From contig CANTUZ010000001.1 of assembly GCA_947846985.1 (NCBI GenBank), forward strand, positions 38,402,727 through 38,466,726: 64,000 bases of DNA. The letters are read 5' to 3'. Source of the DNA: Fratercula arctica (taxonomy: Eukaryota; Chordata; Aves; Charadriiformes; Alcidae). The first letter of the stretch is position 1; each line of letters opens with the position of its first letter. The translations under genes were made by a program, and so were the position numbers. The notes beneath the pieces were generated by a model, which saw only the letters and a list, made by a program, of their open reading frames with translations, ran no database searches and was not told where the DNA came from. Shown piece by piece: positions 1 to 13,100 of the stretch.

Positions 1-3000
1 TTATTGTTAAAAAATTGACCTAATCTCTGTTTTCTGTGCATACAGTGTCAATATCTAGCTTTTGGGTCATTTTATATATATATTTTTTTTTTTTTTTTTT
101 TTTAATACTGGTTTAAAGAGCCCTTCATTATTCACTATTTCATCACTCCAGAGATACTCACTATAATCAAGACATTTCTCTTTTCTTTGATCAGCTAAAA
201 AGAATGAGTTCTTTAACTTTTTCACTGTATGTAATAGTTTTCCAACTCATGAATCATTTTTAATGCTCATCTCTTCCTTCTCTTCAGCCTTTGACATTTT
301 TCTTTTTTTTTCCCAGATGCACTTCTTGCCTAATTTATCAGCTGAGAGCAGAGTTTTTGATTCATTCTGTCAAATGAATGAATCTCCCCAAGCATTTTCT
401 GATGATTATTTATAAGTATTGCTATGTGAACTGCAAATCACTAAAGCGTGCATGGGTAATTAATGCCCATTTCATATGAAATACGAAGACTAAACATCGT
501 TAATTTGCTATGCATAAAAATCTTTTAAAAGCAGGATATGTATTTAATACTTTTTCATGCAGATAGCATTTCTCCCTACATTATCACACCTATATTTAGT
601 CCTTCCACTATCTTAAAGAGTATTTTATTCAATACCATACATACTGTGCATAATAGGGCTATCAAATAATAAAACAGTGAGCACTCTTTCTTTCTTTTTT
701 CTTCTTTTTTATTCACTTGTTGCAATGGATTATTCCTCTGTAATCCTAATCTGCTAGAGGAAGAAACACTGCTGCTTTTCACAGAATCTCTTGATACTAA
801 GCATGTTTCATTTCAGAAACAGTCAACACCACCCTGACAAAATGGACTTTATAGGTAGAAAATAGTAGCAGAAAAAAGCATTAACAGAAAGATGGATAAA
901 AAGACAAAACCATGATTCTGTCCAATTTTGAGAACAAGTCAAAATTTTCTCACTGTTTGGAGGTTATTTTGAAAGACATTCCAAAAGTATGTATGTCTGT
1001 AAAAGTGTTCTGAGGAAACATTTCCCAACAGACCTATACCTTTTATTCATCTTAAAAATCATATTGAAATATTACAAATATAATTGACTTATGTCATCCT
1101 TGAGGGACTGTGGGACAGGAACTATCTTTCCTTTCTCACTGATTACTTCTTTTCATGCTCCATCAGTACAGGAAACATTAAAATGGAGAAGCAAACTGTT
1201 CAATTGGTCAGAATAAGCAGTACTTGTGCAAAATAAGCAAGCTAGCATCTTTACTTGTTTTGTGTCAGATCTAAAATCCAAAGGGATTTTCTGACCATTT
1301 TTTCCACCTTCAGGGAGAGGTGAGACAGATCAGTTCTGCACATTTTGAAAAATGCAGATCCTTCAAGACTCTTAGCCACATTGTGTCTTTTCTGCCTACC
1401 AGGTTGAGTAGGTATACCATATGCTTGAAATGCTTGCTCTTCAGGCCTTTTTAACATGTCTTTAACAAACTTCTCTTTTGAGCGTGGTGAAGAAATCACA
1501 GAAGCATTGGACCTTGGTATCATTTCAGCTTTATAAGTAAAAGTCTGGATTAACTGTGGACTTTCATATGTGGACTGTTAGACTGAAAGATGGTGGAAAA
1601 GGAAAATAACAATAAAGTTTAAAAATAGCTTGAAGACACAGAGTGTTTCCTAACCAAAATGAATTAAAAAAATGTTTTCAGTGATAGTAGCTATATTTTG
1701 CAGGAATCTGTGCTATAGGCTGAGTTCACTGGAGATGTAGATTTGGATTCTTAAAACTACAGTATGTAAATGTATTCACTTGGAACTTAATTGGAACTCA
1801 CATAGAATAAATTCCAAAAGGACCCATTCAGGGTTTTTCTGAGGTGTCATAATGCCAATCTAATTTCTGTAACAACTAATTTCTATCTATACTTCTCTTG
1901 GTATCTGCAAAGGGACTAAGTACTGAGGAAATAAGTAAACCATCATATATACACAAGCATATGCTCACTTACCATGCCTTTATTCCACATCATTAATGGA
2001 GTTATATAGGAGAAGCCATCAGTGTCATTGCTTATCTATGGTATAATGTTTTGTTTGGCATAAGTGGAATATGGGGATATTTACTTTTGGAAAAAAAACT
2101 TACAGGATCAGATAAATATTTTCAATATATTATAAGTAGCAACAAAAGGCCTTCCACTAGATGTCCAGCAATATTTCAGTTCTGCAGTGCTTCGGAAACC
2201 ATTCAACCTTTTGACTGCTAGTTTATGAAATTTACTCAGTTCTTTCAGTGAATTACAGCCTTGTATTTATATGGTGGTCATCTCTTATTCAAAATACTGC
2301 ATGCCTATATTGCAGGACACTAACCAAAATACTGAAATACTAAGCTTAAATATAGGCCATTTTAGTCTACAATATGAGAAAGCTATAAGTATTGTGCTTC
2401 AGCCACTTACAAATAAATTTATTGACTGATATTTGTAAATGTATTTCAAATTGTGGAATATGCCTAAAAATTCTCTAAATATTTATTTCATAGATATATT
2501 TTTATTTTTTTCTTTTTCTTTTTTTTTTTTTTTTTTTATTTGCAAGCATGTGTAATTCCATCTTTTTTTTCTCTTCTTATCTTTGGTAAATGTCTGAATA
2601 TACTAACTGAACTGTGGAATTCAGTGCTGTTGTCTCTGTGCCTGAGGCACAAAATAGAGCCAGTAATGGAAGAAACTACCCTGCATGAAAGAGTGGGTGG
2701 GTAAAAGAATGTTTAGAATATTTATCTTTTGTTTCCAAAATCTTTCAAAGCAGATAGATTAGGAAAGGACTAAGTGGCCATCCAAAAAATAGGATTTGGG
2801 CATAACCTACTTCTCATGATCTCATAAAGGTCATCAGTCCATCATGGTGAAGATATAACAGAACCCATCATAGCTCCACAAAGAGCGCTCTCTACTTCAC
2901 CTCTCCAACTCTAATGTCACACATTTTGCTAGTGAGTTGTCTATTTTTTTAGTCCTCTAAAACATCTGGTGTAAGAAGTTGTTGGAGAAAGTATCCTGGT

Positions 3001-5209
3001 TTTGATAGACCTTTCATCTGTTCTGCTATGACTCATTTTATGCTCCACCTGCTCTGTCATACTGAATCACATTTGGAATGTCTTTGAAATGTTGCTTAAA
3101 AAACACCCAAATATTAAGCAAAATGTGTACAATGAAGGTGTTTTCCCCACATAAAAGCAAATCTTTAAAAATGTTGCTGTGCAGGATCTGAAAGCTCTTT
3201 TGTTAGGACTGAAAATGTTATATTTTTCTCTTTCTGACATGTTTATCTTTCTGTATGTTTTTCAAAGAAGCTGTAGCCATTCTAGTTGATGTGTGGGGAC
3301 ATATCAATATGTTAACTTTTTTATTCTGGAATAGGTAGAAATCAGGCGTTAAAACCAGAGAAAGAATAAAAGAATTAAAACGAGGTTTCTGTGCAATTAA
3401 GTAGCAGAATGACGCTTCCATTTATTCTGAAGAGTTACTAACTTCTCAAGTTAAGTCAATGGATTTCTTTTCAAAGTAGACTTCTACTAAGTTGGAATAA
3501 GCATATCAGAATTCAGCTCTAAATGTTTTGATCATTTTTGAAATGGAAGGGCATTCATTGTTGCAGGGTTACATTGAGTCATAGACTGGAATAAAATGTC
3601 AGATCTGTAGCTATGTATTCATACACATTTTTATCCAGGTTGACAGTATTTTTCATGTATCCTGTCTTCCTGTAAATTCTTTCTGGTACTATTAGTGTAA
3701 GTGCCTGGTATTTATTTTTTGCCTCTTGCAATATCCAATGTCATATGTCTACATTGTTCATGTTCTCAACAAAGAAAGGAAGGAATGAAAAGAATCTAAA
3801 TCAAAACCAAAACAACAGATGCAGAAAAGTAAATCCAAGAAAGAATCCTTTATTGTTTCTTATCGTCAAGTAACAAATTATCACTTTGTTTTTTCCCCTC
3901 TCATTAGCTGGGCTAAATGGCAGTACTTTGTTGCCAATGGGTATGTAAAAATTTATACTCAGTTTTTCCATGAAGATGAAAAGTAAAACCACTTTGTCAT
4001 GACCCTGGAGCTGCCTCAAACTGAATAAAGGATGAGATAAATAATGCAAGCCACCTAAACTAGGATTTTGTATTAACCACATTTAAATATTCTTTGATCT
4101 TGATCTCTGACTCGTGCTATCAGTACAATATGAAAGGTTGGCTGGGAGCAAAGCTAAAGACGTCCCCTTGAACAAATAGATTGTCATCTGTGATCATGGA
4201 ATACATTAGCAAACATTCTACTAATGTTAAAGCTTGCACGTCCTTTAGTCTTCAAACTGCTACTGGTTACGTGAAGAGCAGAGTGAACTGTAGCAGTTGC
4301 AGTATAAATGCTGGATAGAAGGAAACAAAGAAGATGCAAATTTTGGGGGTTTGGGTTTCCTGATTTGCTCATTAGTATGTGTTGACAATAGCTTAGTTTC
4401 TCATCTGTCTCTTAGTGGCTGGCCATTTGGTTCTTACTGTTAGAAAATCTGTGCCATGGATGTGCTCACAGGTTGGGCATTTTCTTACTTGCATGTGTAG
4501 GAACAGTAGCAGCACATGATCCAACTCTTGCAAGACCTGGATAACCTCATGTTCTCCTGTTCTTCTATGGAGGATGGGAGTTGATTATAATTTATTTCTC
4601 TTTTTTCTTGATGACCTGGAGAATCTAGATCTAACAGCATCTTCCAATAGCTGGAAGATGCTGTGGTAACTTGAATAGAGCAAGATGTACAGTGTAGAAA
4701 TTTTCTTACCTATCTTTCTTCTCTCTGATGTCATCTTCTATTTTCTGCTTCTGCCTGGGATGGGTTGACCAACCTGATCTTTTGATCAATCCTCATTACT
4801 CAGAAAGGAAGTCAAAGGGCAACTCCCATTACTCTGACTGGAATATCAACTGTAAAATTGTGAATCTAGGGAGTAAGGGGGATCAGGAAGGTCTACTCTG
4901 GTTCTGTAGAGTTCTCCTGTAACACGTTACTAAGTATACGGAGATGATTGTCTCAAGGAATATTCTTACAGGGTGAAATTTCATGTTCTTTTCTCATGTT
5001 ACTTCCTGTTTTGTAGATAGCATTTCTATTTAGACTGCTAGACTGCTTCAGAGATTATTGTGTTGAAGTGTGGTATAATGACAATGACTCGTATGAAAGG
5101 CTGAAATAAATGAAGCTGTCATAGTTTAAGATGTTATATCCTATCATGGACAAATAACTAAAAGATAAGGAAGAAGGATAAGCAAAAAAAATAAGCAGCC
5201 CCCCAGATA
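1..5209. other. AT-rich intergenic DNA, no gene seen
   Basis: All frames are short. T-rich tracts occur at about 84-103 and 2500-2537. A motif-dense stretch at about 430-545 (TAATTA, ATGCATA) is noted as a candidate regulatory element. Confidence 0.7.
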
Positions 5210-6115
5210 ATTTTTTCCTGGTCCTATTCATTCTATTCATAAATGATCTGGAAAAGGAACTAAGTAGTAAAGTGATAAAAATGAACAATGATACCAAATT
5301 CTTCAGGATATATTTAGTTTTTATTGGCTGTAATTTGTCTCTGAGGCATCTACAATATTAAATGACTGGAAGATAAAATGACAGCTGACAATCAGTGTTG
5401 ATAACTACAAAATAATGAATATGTGGGGAAAAAAAGAATAATTGACTACATGTACACAAAACTGAGACCTGAATTAGCTATTACCATTCAGGAAAGAGCT
5501 CTTGCTGAATAGTTCTTTTTAAATGTTAGCTCTGTGCTCACTGGCACTCAGAAAGGCATGTTAAGAGTTATTATAAAAAGATTAAAGAACACCAGAGAAA
5601 ACAACATTATATTAGTGCATAATCCCATGATAAGTCCACATCTACAACTGTTTGTGAAGGTCTATTCAGGCTTCCTCGACTTCAAAATACATGAAACTTG
5701 AAAAAGTACTTTGGCAAGGATGACAGGAGATATAGAAAGCTTCTTTATGACAAGCAATTAGACAGAAAGAGAGTTTGTAGCCTGGAAAAGAGAAGACTGA
5801 ACAGATTTTCATGATGAAGACTTGTAAAATCATGAATAGTATGAAACTGGTGAACAGCAGAAGAACTGGGGGCAATTATTGTTTCATCAAATGAAATTAA
5901 CTGACAGTTTTTGAACAAAGATCAGGAATTACTTTTCCATATAATCAATAATTACACTGTGGAAGTCATTGTCGCAAGATGTGGATGCCAAAACCCTCAT
6001 CGGGGTTCAAAAGAAATATCAGAGAAATTAACGGAAGAAAGAGTTATTACACACAAAGAGGCAAAGACACATCCATCTGAGGAAACTCCCCCTTCTTTGC
6101 AGAAACTGACATTGT
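5210..6115 (+). mobile_element. Old CR1-clade LINE fragment (ORF2 C-terminal part)
   Basis: The decayed text matches the end of CR1 ORF2 in order: a VLF.LFINDLEK-like stretch (reverse transcriptase region) at the start, then AITIQERALAE-like, then a HL.LKIHET-like segment, then KRRLNRFS..RLVKS and the GHQMKLT-type block near 5,870-5,900. Many stops and indels break it up. It resembles the ancient CR1 families shared with turtles and crocodilians more than the young avian ones. Ends are approximate because divergence is high. Confidence 0.7.
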
Positions 6116-6739
6116 TAATGGAGGTGATATACCTGACAAAAAAAATAACAATCTATATCTTATGCTTATCTAATTTTATGCTTTTTTTTCCATGGGTATC
6201 TGCTATGTTGCCACTGTGAGACAAAAGAGTAGATTACAAGGATATTTGTTTGAATCAGTACATGTGTTCACTACATTTCATGGTCCTATATGCCACATAT
6301 AAGATTCTTTCTGACACTGCCTGCGTGACAAATTTGTCTCTTGGTGACTCAGTATCTTTGGAGTGGAATCTGTATATAGTCACTGTCTTCACAAACGAAA
6401 TGTATCGTTCAATGGCAAGTAAAGGCTTTGCGAAGCATACAGTGTTTCCAGGAAGAGGTTAATGCTTCTCTTCTTGTTCTAGGAGAGAGCATTTCTTTTC
6501 TTATCTACTCTCTACTTCTTCTCAGTATTTTGGCATTGCAATAGTTTGAGATAAATCTTTTCTAGCCCTCTGTTTATTTTGAGCTTAGAAACGGCACTAA
6601 TTAAATTTTCCATGATAGTTTCTTGCCTTCTCTAAATTAAGAACAAGCTCATTATTTTTGTATTTCAGAAGGACATTATATATCCTTTAAGGATGGCATT
6701 AAGAGTCATTTCTTCTTCTCCTACAGGCTGACGATGTTA

Positions 6740-7480
6740 AAGTTAATACAAATTTATTCCAGAGGGACAGAGAAATGAGAAATACCTCCTGGGTCTTGGA
6801 GTCCAATCCACTACAGTTTCAGCAAAGGGAGGTTATTTAGGCCAGAAGGAACCACCAATTAATGCTTAGAGGTGGTGTTGCTTAGAGCACAACCCCCAAA
6901 AAAATCTTCAGATCAGATTCATGTCACTGAGGTTAGCACTGCAAGTCATCTCAGGTTTCTGACAGAGTCAGCAGAGAGTGATAAACAACTCCAGAGTTTG
7001 ACTGAATCCACCAAAGATGTGGACTCTTCCTGGAGTTACCTATCTCTTTCCCCTGATCACTGATAGTGCCTTGTCAGTGACATTCCCATCAGTCAGTGAC
7101 AGTCCTATCTCTGCCCCTGTCTCGTGGATGGACCTCAGAATGGAGGAAGGATGGAGCCTTGTCTCTAGTCCCATCTCTGGCCCTGTATCTAGCTGTTACT
7201 GACTAATCACCCTGGAGGGACCCTGGACATGACTGCTTACCTCGGTTGTCTGGCACTGTGGATAGCCCCTGTCACTGTCACCAGTGCTGCCCTGCTCAGA
7301 TCCTACAGTTCTGCACATATCAGTAAGGGCACTGTGCTGCCTGTGCTGGGGCCACCATGGGCTATCAGCTCATCCTCCCTTGGAGAGCAGCCCCACTCCT
7401 ACTGCTCCCTGAAACATAAGTTCAGTGAGATGAGACTGAACCTTGCCAATACCCTATTATGAAGAGCAGCTCTTGGTATC
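6740..7480. other. GC-elevated unclassified block
   Basis: Between old CR1 copies, this roughly 740-bp stretch is clearly richer in G and C than its flanks and contains partly repeated phrases (CCCATCTCTG/CCTATCTCTG, GTCAGTGACA). Short plus-strand frames overlap here, but none looks like a conserved protein. It may be an old LTR or other mobile sequence; I cannot assign it. Confidence 0.3.
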
Positions 7481-8270
7481 TGACTGTATTTGAAGTTCAG
7501 TGCTTCCAACTTCCAATAGCATCTTAATACTCACAACTCTTTCAGACAAACAGACTTTGGCCTGTTCAGGGTTCAGCTTGGAAGAATCACACTTGCTCCA
7601 TGACACTTAACGGTAACATTTACCCAGAGTATTTAGATCTAATCATTGCTTTCATAAGCTCAACCTCTAGAAATGCAGAGTATAATACTTTCTTTATTGC
7701 CTTTCTTTACTGCCTTTTCTGTTTAGTTTTTGGGCATCCAGGTCTGAGAATGTGTATGAAGAATAATAAAGTCTGATGTTGATACAACCTTTCAGATTTT
7801 ACCACAAACTACAGCAGTAAGACAGTATGAAGCCTTTAGTGTATAAAAGTTGTTTAGAAACTCCTAATAAACTGAAGAAAATGAAGATAACAGAGAAGAG
7901 GCTGATATGGGTTAGGGCTAACTCTGAACGTGAGAAGAAATGGGTAATTGAGAAGTCTGTAAATAAAATAATTGTTTCAGAGCAGAATCAAAATAAAAGT
8001 GGGAGTAAATTCTACCACAAATTTAAAAGTGATAAGAAATGTATTTATATACAAGAGAGGGAAACCAGAAAAGAAATTTGAAGTAGTACAAAATGCATCA
8101 GACTAAGGAAGAAACTCCTATTATTTCTATTTTTAAAAAGAATCTAGCATGTGTCTTCACTGGAGATTTCTGTAACATTTTTATATGAAAGTTGAAATAT
8201 GATTAAAATTCCCTTTCTGATCAAAGGAATTCCCCCCCTCACCCCATCTTCCTCTCCATCTTCCCTTTTC

Positions 8271-10169
8271 ATGGAATCATACAATCATAGAATAGTTAGA
8301 GCTGGAAGGGGCCTTAAAGATCATCTAGTTCCAATGTCTCTGCCACGGCCAGGGACATCTCCCACTGGACCAGGTTGTTCAAAGTCCCATCCAACCTGGC
8401 CTTGAACACCTCCACGGATGCGGCATCCACAACTTCCCTGGGCAACCTGTTCCAGTGTCCCCCCACCCTCACAGTAAAGAATTTCTTCCTTATATCTAAT
8501 CTAAATCTACCTCTTTCAGTTTAAAACTGTTACTCCTTGTTTAATTGTTACACTCCCTGATAAAAAGTCCCTCTCTGTCTTTCCTGTAGGCCCCCTTCAG
8601 GTACTGTAAGGATGCTATAAGGTGTCCCCAGAGATTTCTCTTCTCCAGACTGAACAACCCCAACTCTCTCAGCCTGTCTTCATAGGAGAGGTGCTCCAGC
8701 CCTCTGATCATCTTCATAGGCCCCCTCTGGACTTGCTCCAACAGCTCCTTCTTATGTTGGGTGTCCCACAGCTGGAGGCAGTGCTCCAGGTGGGGTCTCA
8801 CGAGAGTGGAGCAGAGGGGCAGAATCACCTCCTTTGATCTGCTGGCCATGCTTCTTTTGATGCAGCCCAGGATGCAGTTGGCTTTCTGGGCTGCAAGCGC
8901 ACATTGCCGCTCATGTTGAGCTTCTCATCAACCAACACCCCAAGTCCTTCTTCTCAGGGATGCTCTCAATTCCTTCTCCATCCAGCCTGTATTCCCAATC
9001 CCAAGCACTCCGGCCACTGCTTGGGATTGACCTTACCCAGGTGCAGGACCTTGCACTTGGCCTGGTTGAACTTCATAAGGTTTGCAGGGGCCCACTTCTC
9101 AAGCCTGTCCAGGTCCCTCTGGATGGCATCACTTCCCTCCAGCATGTCAACCACTCCACACAGCTTGGAGTCATCAGCAAACTTGCTGAGCGTGAACTCA
9201 ATGCCACTGTCCATGTCTCTGATAAAGATGTTAAACAGCACCAGTCCCAGTACCGACCCCTGAGGAACGCCACTTGCCACTGGCTTCCACTTGGACCTTG
9301 GGCCATTGACCGCAACTCTCTGAGTGTGACCATCCAGCCAATTCCTTATCCACTGAGTGGTACATCTGTCAAACCCATGCTATTCCAGTTTAGAGACAAG
9401 GATGTCATGCGGGACAGTGTCAAATGCTTTGCATAAGTCCAGATAGATGATGTCAGTTCCTCTCCTCTTATCCACCAATGCTGTAACACTGTCATAGAAG
9501 GCCACCAAATTTTTTCAGTCACAATTTGCCTTTAGTGAAGCCATGTTGTCTGTCACTGATCACCTCCTTACTTTCCATATACCTTAGCAGAATTTCCAGG
9601 AGGATCTGCTCTATGATCTTCCTGGGCACAGAGGTGAGACTCACCAGCCTGTAGTTCCCCAGGTCTTCCTTTTTTCCCTTTTTGAAAATGGGAGTTATAT
9701 TTCACCTTTTCCAGTCAGTGGGAACTTCACTGCACTGCCACGCCTTCTCAAATATAATGGATAGTGGCTTAACAACTTCACCCACCAGTTCCCTCAGGAC
9801 CCTTGGATGAATCTCATCAGGTCCCATGGATTTGTACACCTTCAGATTGTCCAGATGGTCTCAGTCCTGGTCTTCTCCTACAGTGAGTGGTTCCTCATTC
9901 TCCCAGTCCCTGCCTTTGCCTTCTGCGACTTGGGTGCTGTGGTTATAGCACTTGCTGGTGAAGAGTGAGGCAAAAAAGTCCTTGAATACCTCAGCCTTCT
10001 CCATATCCCGGGTAATCAGATGTCCTGTTTCCTTCTGGAGAGGGACCACTTTGTCCCTAGTCTTCTTTTTATCACTACCATATCTGTAGAAGCTTTTCTT
10101 GTTGCCCTTGGTGTCCCTGGCCAGATTTAATTCAGTCTAGGCTTTAGCTTTCCTAACCTGATCTCCAGC
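8271..10169 (-). mobile_element. CR1 LINE, 5'-truncated, about 1.9 kb
   Basis: The 3' end lies at about 8271, where the plus strand reads the reverse complement of the CR1 tail (ATGGAATCAT...CATAGAAT). Broken ORF2 pieces follow towards higher coordinates: the C-terminal FSLEKR..GHLIA region (8541-8849); the reverse-transcriptase block with GVPQGSVLG and the catalytic FADD at about 9181-9170 (8966-9280); and an upstream piece with [12 protein letters not shown] (9861-10049). Several frameshifts and stops separate them, so no full polymerase is encoded. The 5' end fades into a T/C-rich stretch near 10170. Confidence 0.93.
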
Positions 10170-13100
10170 TGTTTTTTTCCCCTTTTCTTCCCCTCTTTCT
10201 TCCCCCCTTCTGTACCCCTTACCATTATGATAGTTTCCTGCAGTTTTATTTTTCTTGTTTATATTTATTGGTTATCAATGTGGAAACTATTTTCGTGAAT
10301 GCTTGTGAATGTCAGTATTTTCTCAACAGAAAAAAAATATGCAGTTCTATTAACCTAATTTCTCTTTTATGTAACTAATCATGTTATTAAAGCCTTGAGG
10401 ATGGTCAAAAAAAAAAAAAAAAAAAAGAAAAAAAAGAAGACACTTTTTCAGTTTTCGAATATATTTGCCCAGAACTTTTTCTTTGACATTACAGGGTACA
10501 TTTGAATTAGTGTTTGTAAGCTGTTTTTAATAGAGCTGTTTAAGAGAGTCAGAAAGAGCATATTAACAATACTACTATATCAAGACTACAAAGACTGCAA
10601 AGTCAGAACATACGCAAGCAAACTCAGAGAAAGGATGAAAGGATGCTTGAATTATTAAAAAGAAGAAAATCAAGAGGGAAAGTTAATTTGTATCATAACC
10701 AGGTCACTGTGTTAATCATGATTTCAATCCCATGTAACACTACCTCTTGCTTTATTGGCCTGGTAATTGTTTCTGTTCGTGCCATAGATAGAATAATAAT
10801 GCCTATCTAGAAATGTGATCAGTCTAGAAGTGATACTAACTACTTGCTGTCCACACAATTAAATAATTCAATGTAATTTCAGATACTCTAGTTTCCAGAA
10901 TGGTTTGGTCAGAGGTAAGGCAATATTAACTGCTCTGCAAAATCAGAGGAAGGGAAGGAAATTTTCCACATCGGAACAATACTAACCAACAATGCTTTAA
11001 TTCTCCTCTTCACTTGCTGTATCTTTACCAAAAAGACCCACTGTTCAACTATCAAATATATTATGATTGCTCTAAAAGTAATGGTGGCATTTCTTAATAA
11101 AAGCTCTCTGGCTTTTTACACATCCCACAAGTATGCAGCTAATTAGACATGCATACTGTTTGGTCCTGGCATAATTTGCAAGTGTTAACAGAAAAGCTGA
11201 AGGCTGCTGAGTGCTAGAATTACACAGTAAAATATAGTAGGGAACATTTATCAAGTCTCAAGGTGTGTATTTTATTTTCTGTTAGTGATATGAATGCAAT
11301 GTTCTTGTCATTGCCATTGTGAAAGTTTTTGATAGGACAAGTAACAACAGCACTTGTATTCGTTTTCCTTGCTGTCTATAAATATATAGCATGATTACTG
11401 GGAGTACACTGATGCAAATGGTAATGATCATTCGATGTGAAAAGCACCTTTCTCACCAGGCTCTTCAGCACTACAGAAGTAGTTATACGCTGCATTAATT
11501 ATGACTTCACTATCTCCATCGTAAGAGACAAGATCGCACTTTGCATGTGATGTAACATCATATATAATTGCATTGCCTCCCACCTAAATCTAAGGTCTAG
11601 TTTCACAAAAAAAGAAATTTTGGAGGTCAGCAGTGCCTGCATTCACACTGTGTTTCTAAAAGATCTTGATAAAGACAGAAGAAATTCCACGTTAACACTA
11701 TTTGATAATTGGTACAATTATTTTAGAATAACACTTCACATTTCCGCAGAGTTGTGCAGGCGAATATTCTACTGCTCTGAAACTCATCAGTGAATGAACC
11801 ATCTCACTATCTTTCTGTGTTTCATATTATCATCTTCTTCCCTAAGATGGGGAAGATAAGATACCAGTAATTTATCCAGGACACAAATTCTATACAGAAC
11901 TAGGATTACAATTAAATCTTTCCTCATCTTGTGCTTTTAATATTAGGTTATGTTTTTATTCTCATTCATTAGAAGGTCTAGCTAGAAACCTAATGTTAAA
12001 ATTAATTTACAGGCATATCATGCCCAGTGTATAGTTCAATATCAACTTTAATGTTTTTAATATGATAAAAAATAACCTGAGGCATGCATTGTAAACCAGA
12101 GGCAACATTTACTTCAGCAAGCTCTGCTCATGAGCAAAGTATTGCTAGCACCACTGACTTCCCTATGGATTTTCCTTTCACTCTGTTTTTCCTTTTTTTT
12201 TTTTTTTTTCATGTGTGTATGCGTGAAGCTAGTAAGAAATCTGTGCACATAATAATCAAAATATCTCTCAGAGATGGTGACCAACAGCCACCAGGAATGT
12301 TTCAATAGGATGATTTTGTCCTCAGAAAATGCCGTTTTCCTCAAACTAATCCTTTATGCTGTGATGAAATATTTAAATGAAATACTTCTGGAAAAGTTTC
12401 ACAGGTTTTGGATGGAATACCTGGCAAGGAAGAGAGAACAAGTGAGATCCCAGAATAAGAAGTGATCAGGTAGGAAGGGTATTTAACTGGAAAGTAGAAG
12501 ATCTGGATTAAATTCCTTCCATGAGGGATTTCATACTTTCATACTTCATGTGCACTATCAATTTAGTGATTCAGAGACTGGAGCTACAATGCCATGTGTC
12601 ATGACCACCTACGAATTTTCCTAAAATTCCAAGCGCTTTAGTGAATTGGAAAAAATATTTCCTACTCAGTTCTCCCTGTAAAGAATGAAGGTAAATTTTC
12701 TTACAGGATTAAAAGTGACACTAGACCACATTCTGGTGGTTTTAATGTGTATTTTAAAACATGGATGAACTTTAAAATGAAATCTGATTAAATTAAAGTT
12801 CTGCCAAGGAACTGATCATGCGGTGTTTTTTTTGCAAATCAAATATTCGTGTCATGGCCCCGAAAAAGAACAAGAAAAAGAAGAAACTCTATTTTATCAT
12901 GTTGTAAGTCCTAGATGAACTTTAGAATGAAAGCCATATTTTCCTGAAATCCTATGACTTGGGTGAGATATGTTGCTTTTATAAGTTGAAGTATATTTAA
13001 TCAAAATAAATTTGTTTTGGTTTCAGGCAGCTGCACTACACTCTATCAATGTAATGAGGTCACGGTTGAACTTAATTAATTTTACATGGATATACTGTTT

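Noticed and set aside
11060..11115. Mariner-like inverted-repeat end (GATTGCTCTAAAAGTAATG)
   Set aside because: Only about 20 bases resemble the avian mariner phrase; no matching inverted partner or target TA duplication was found.
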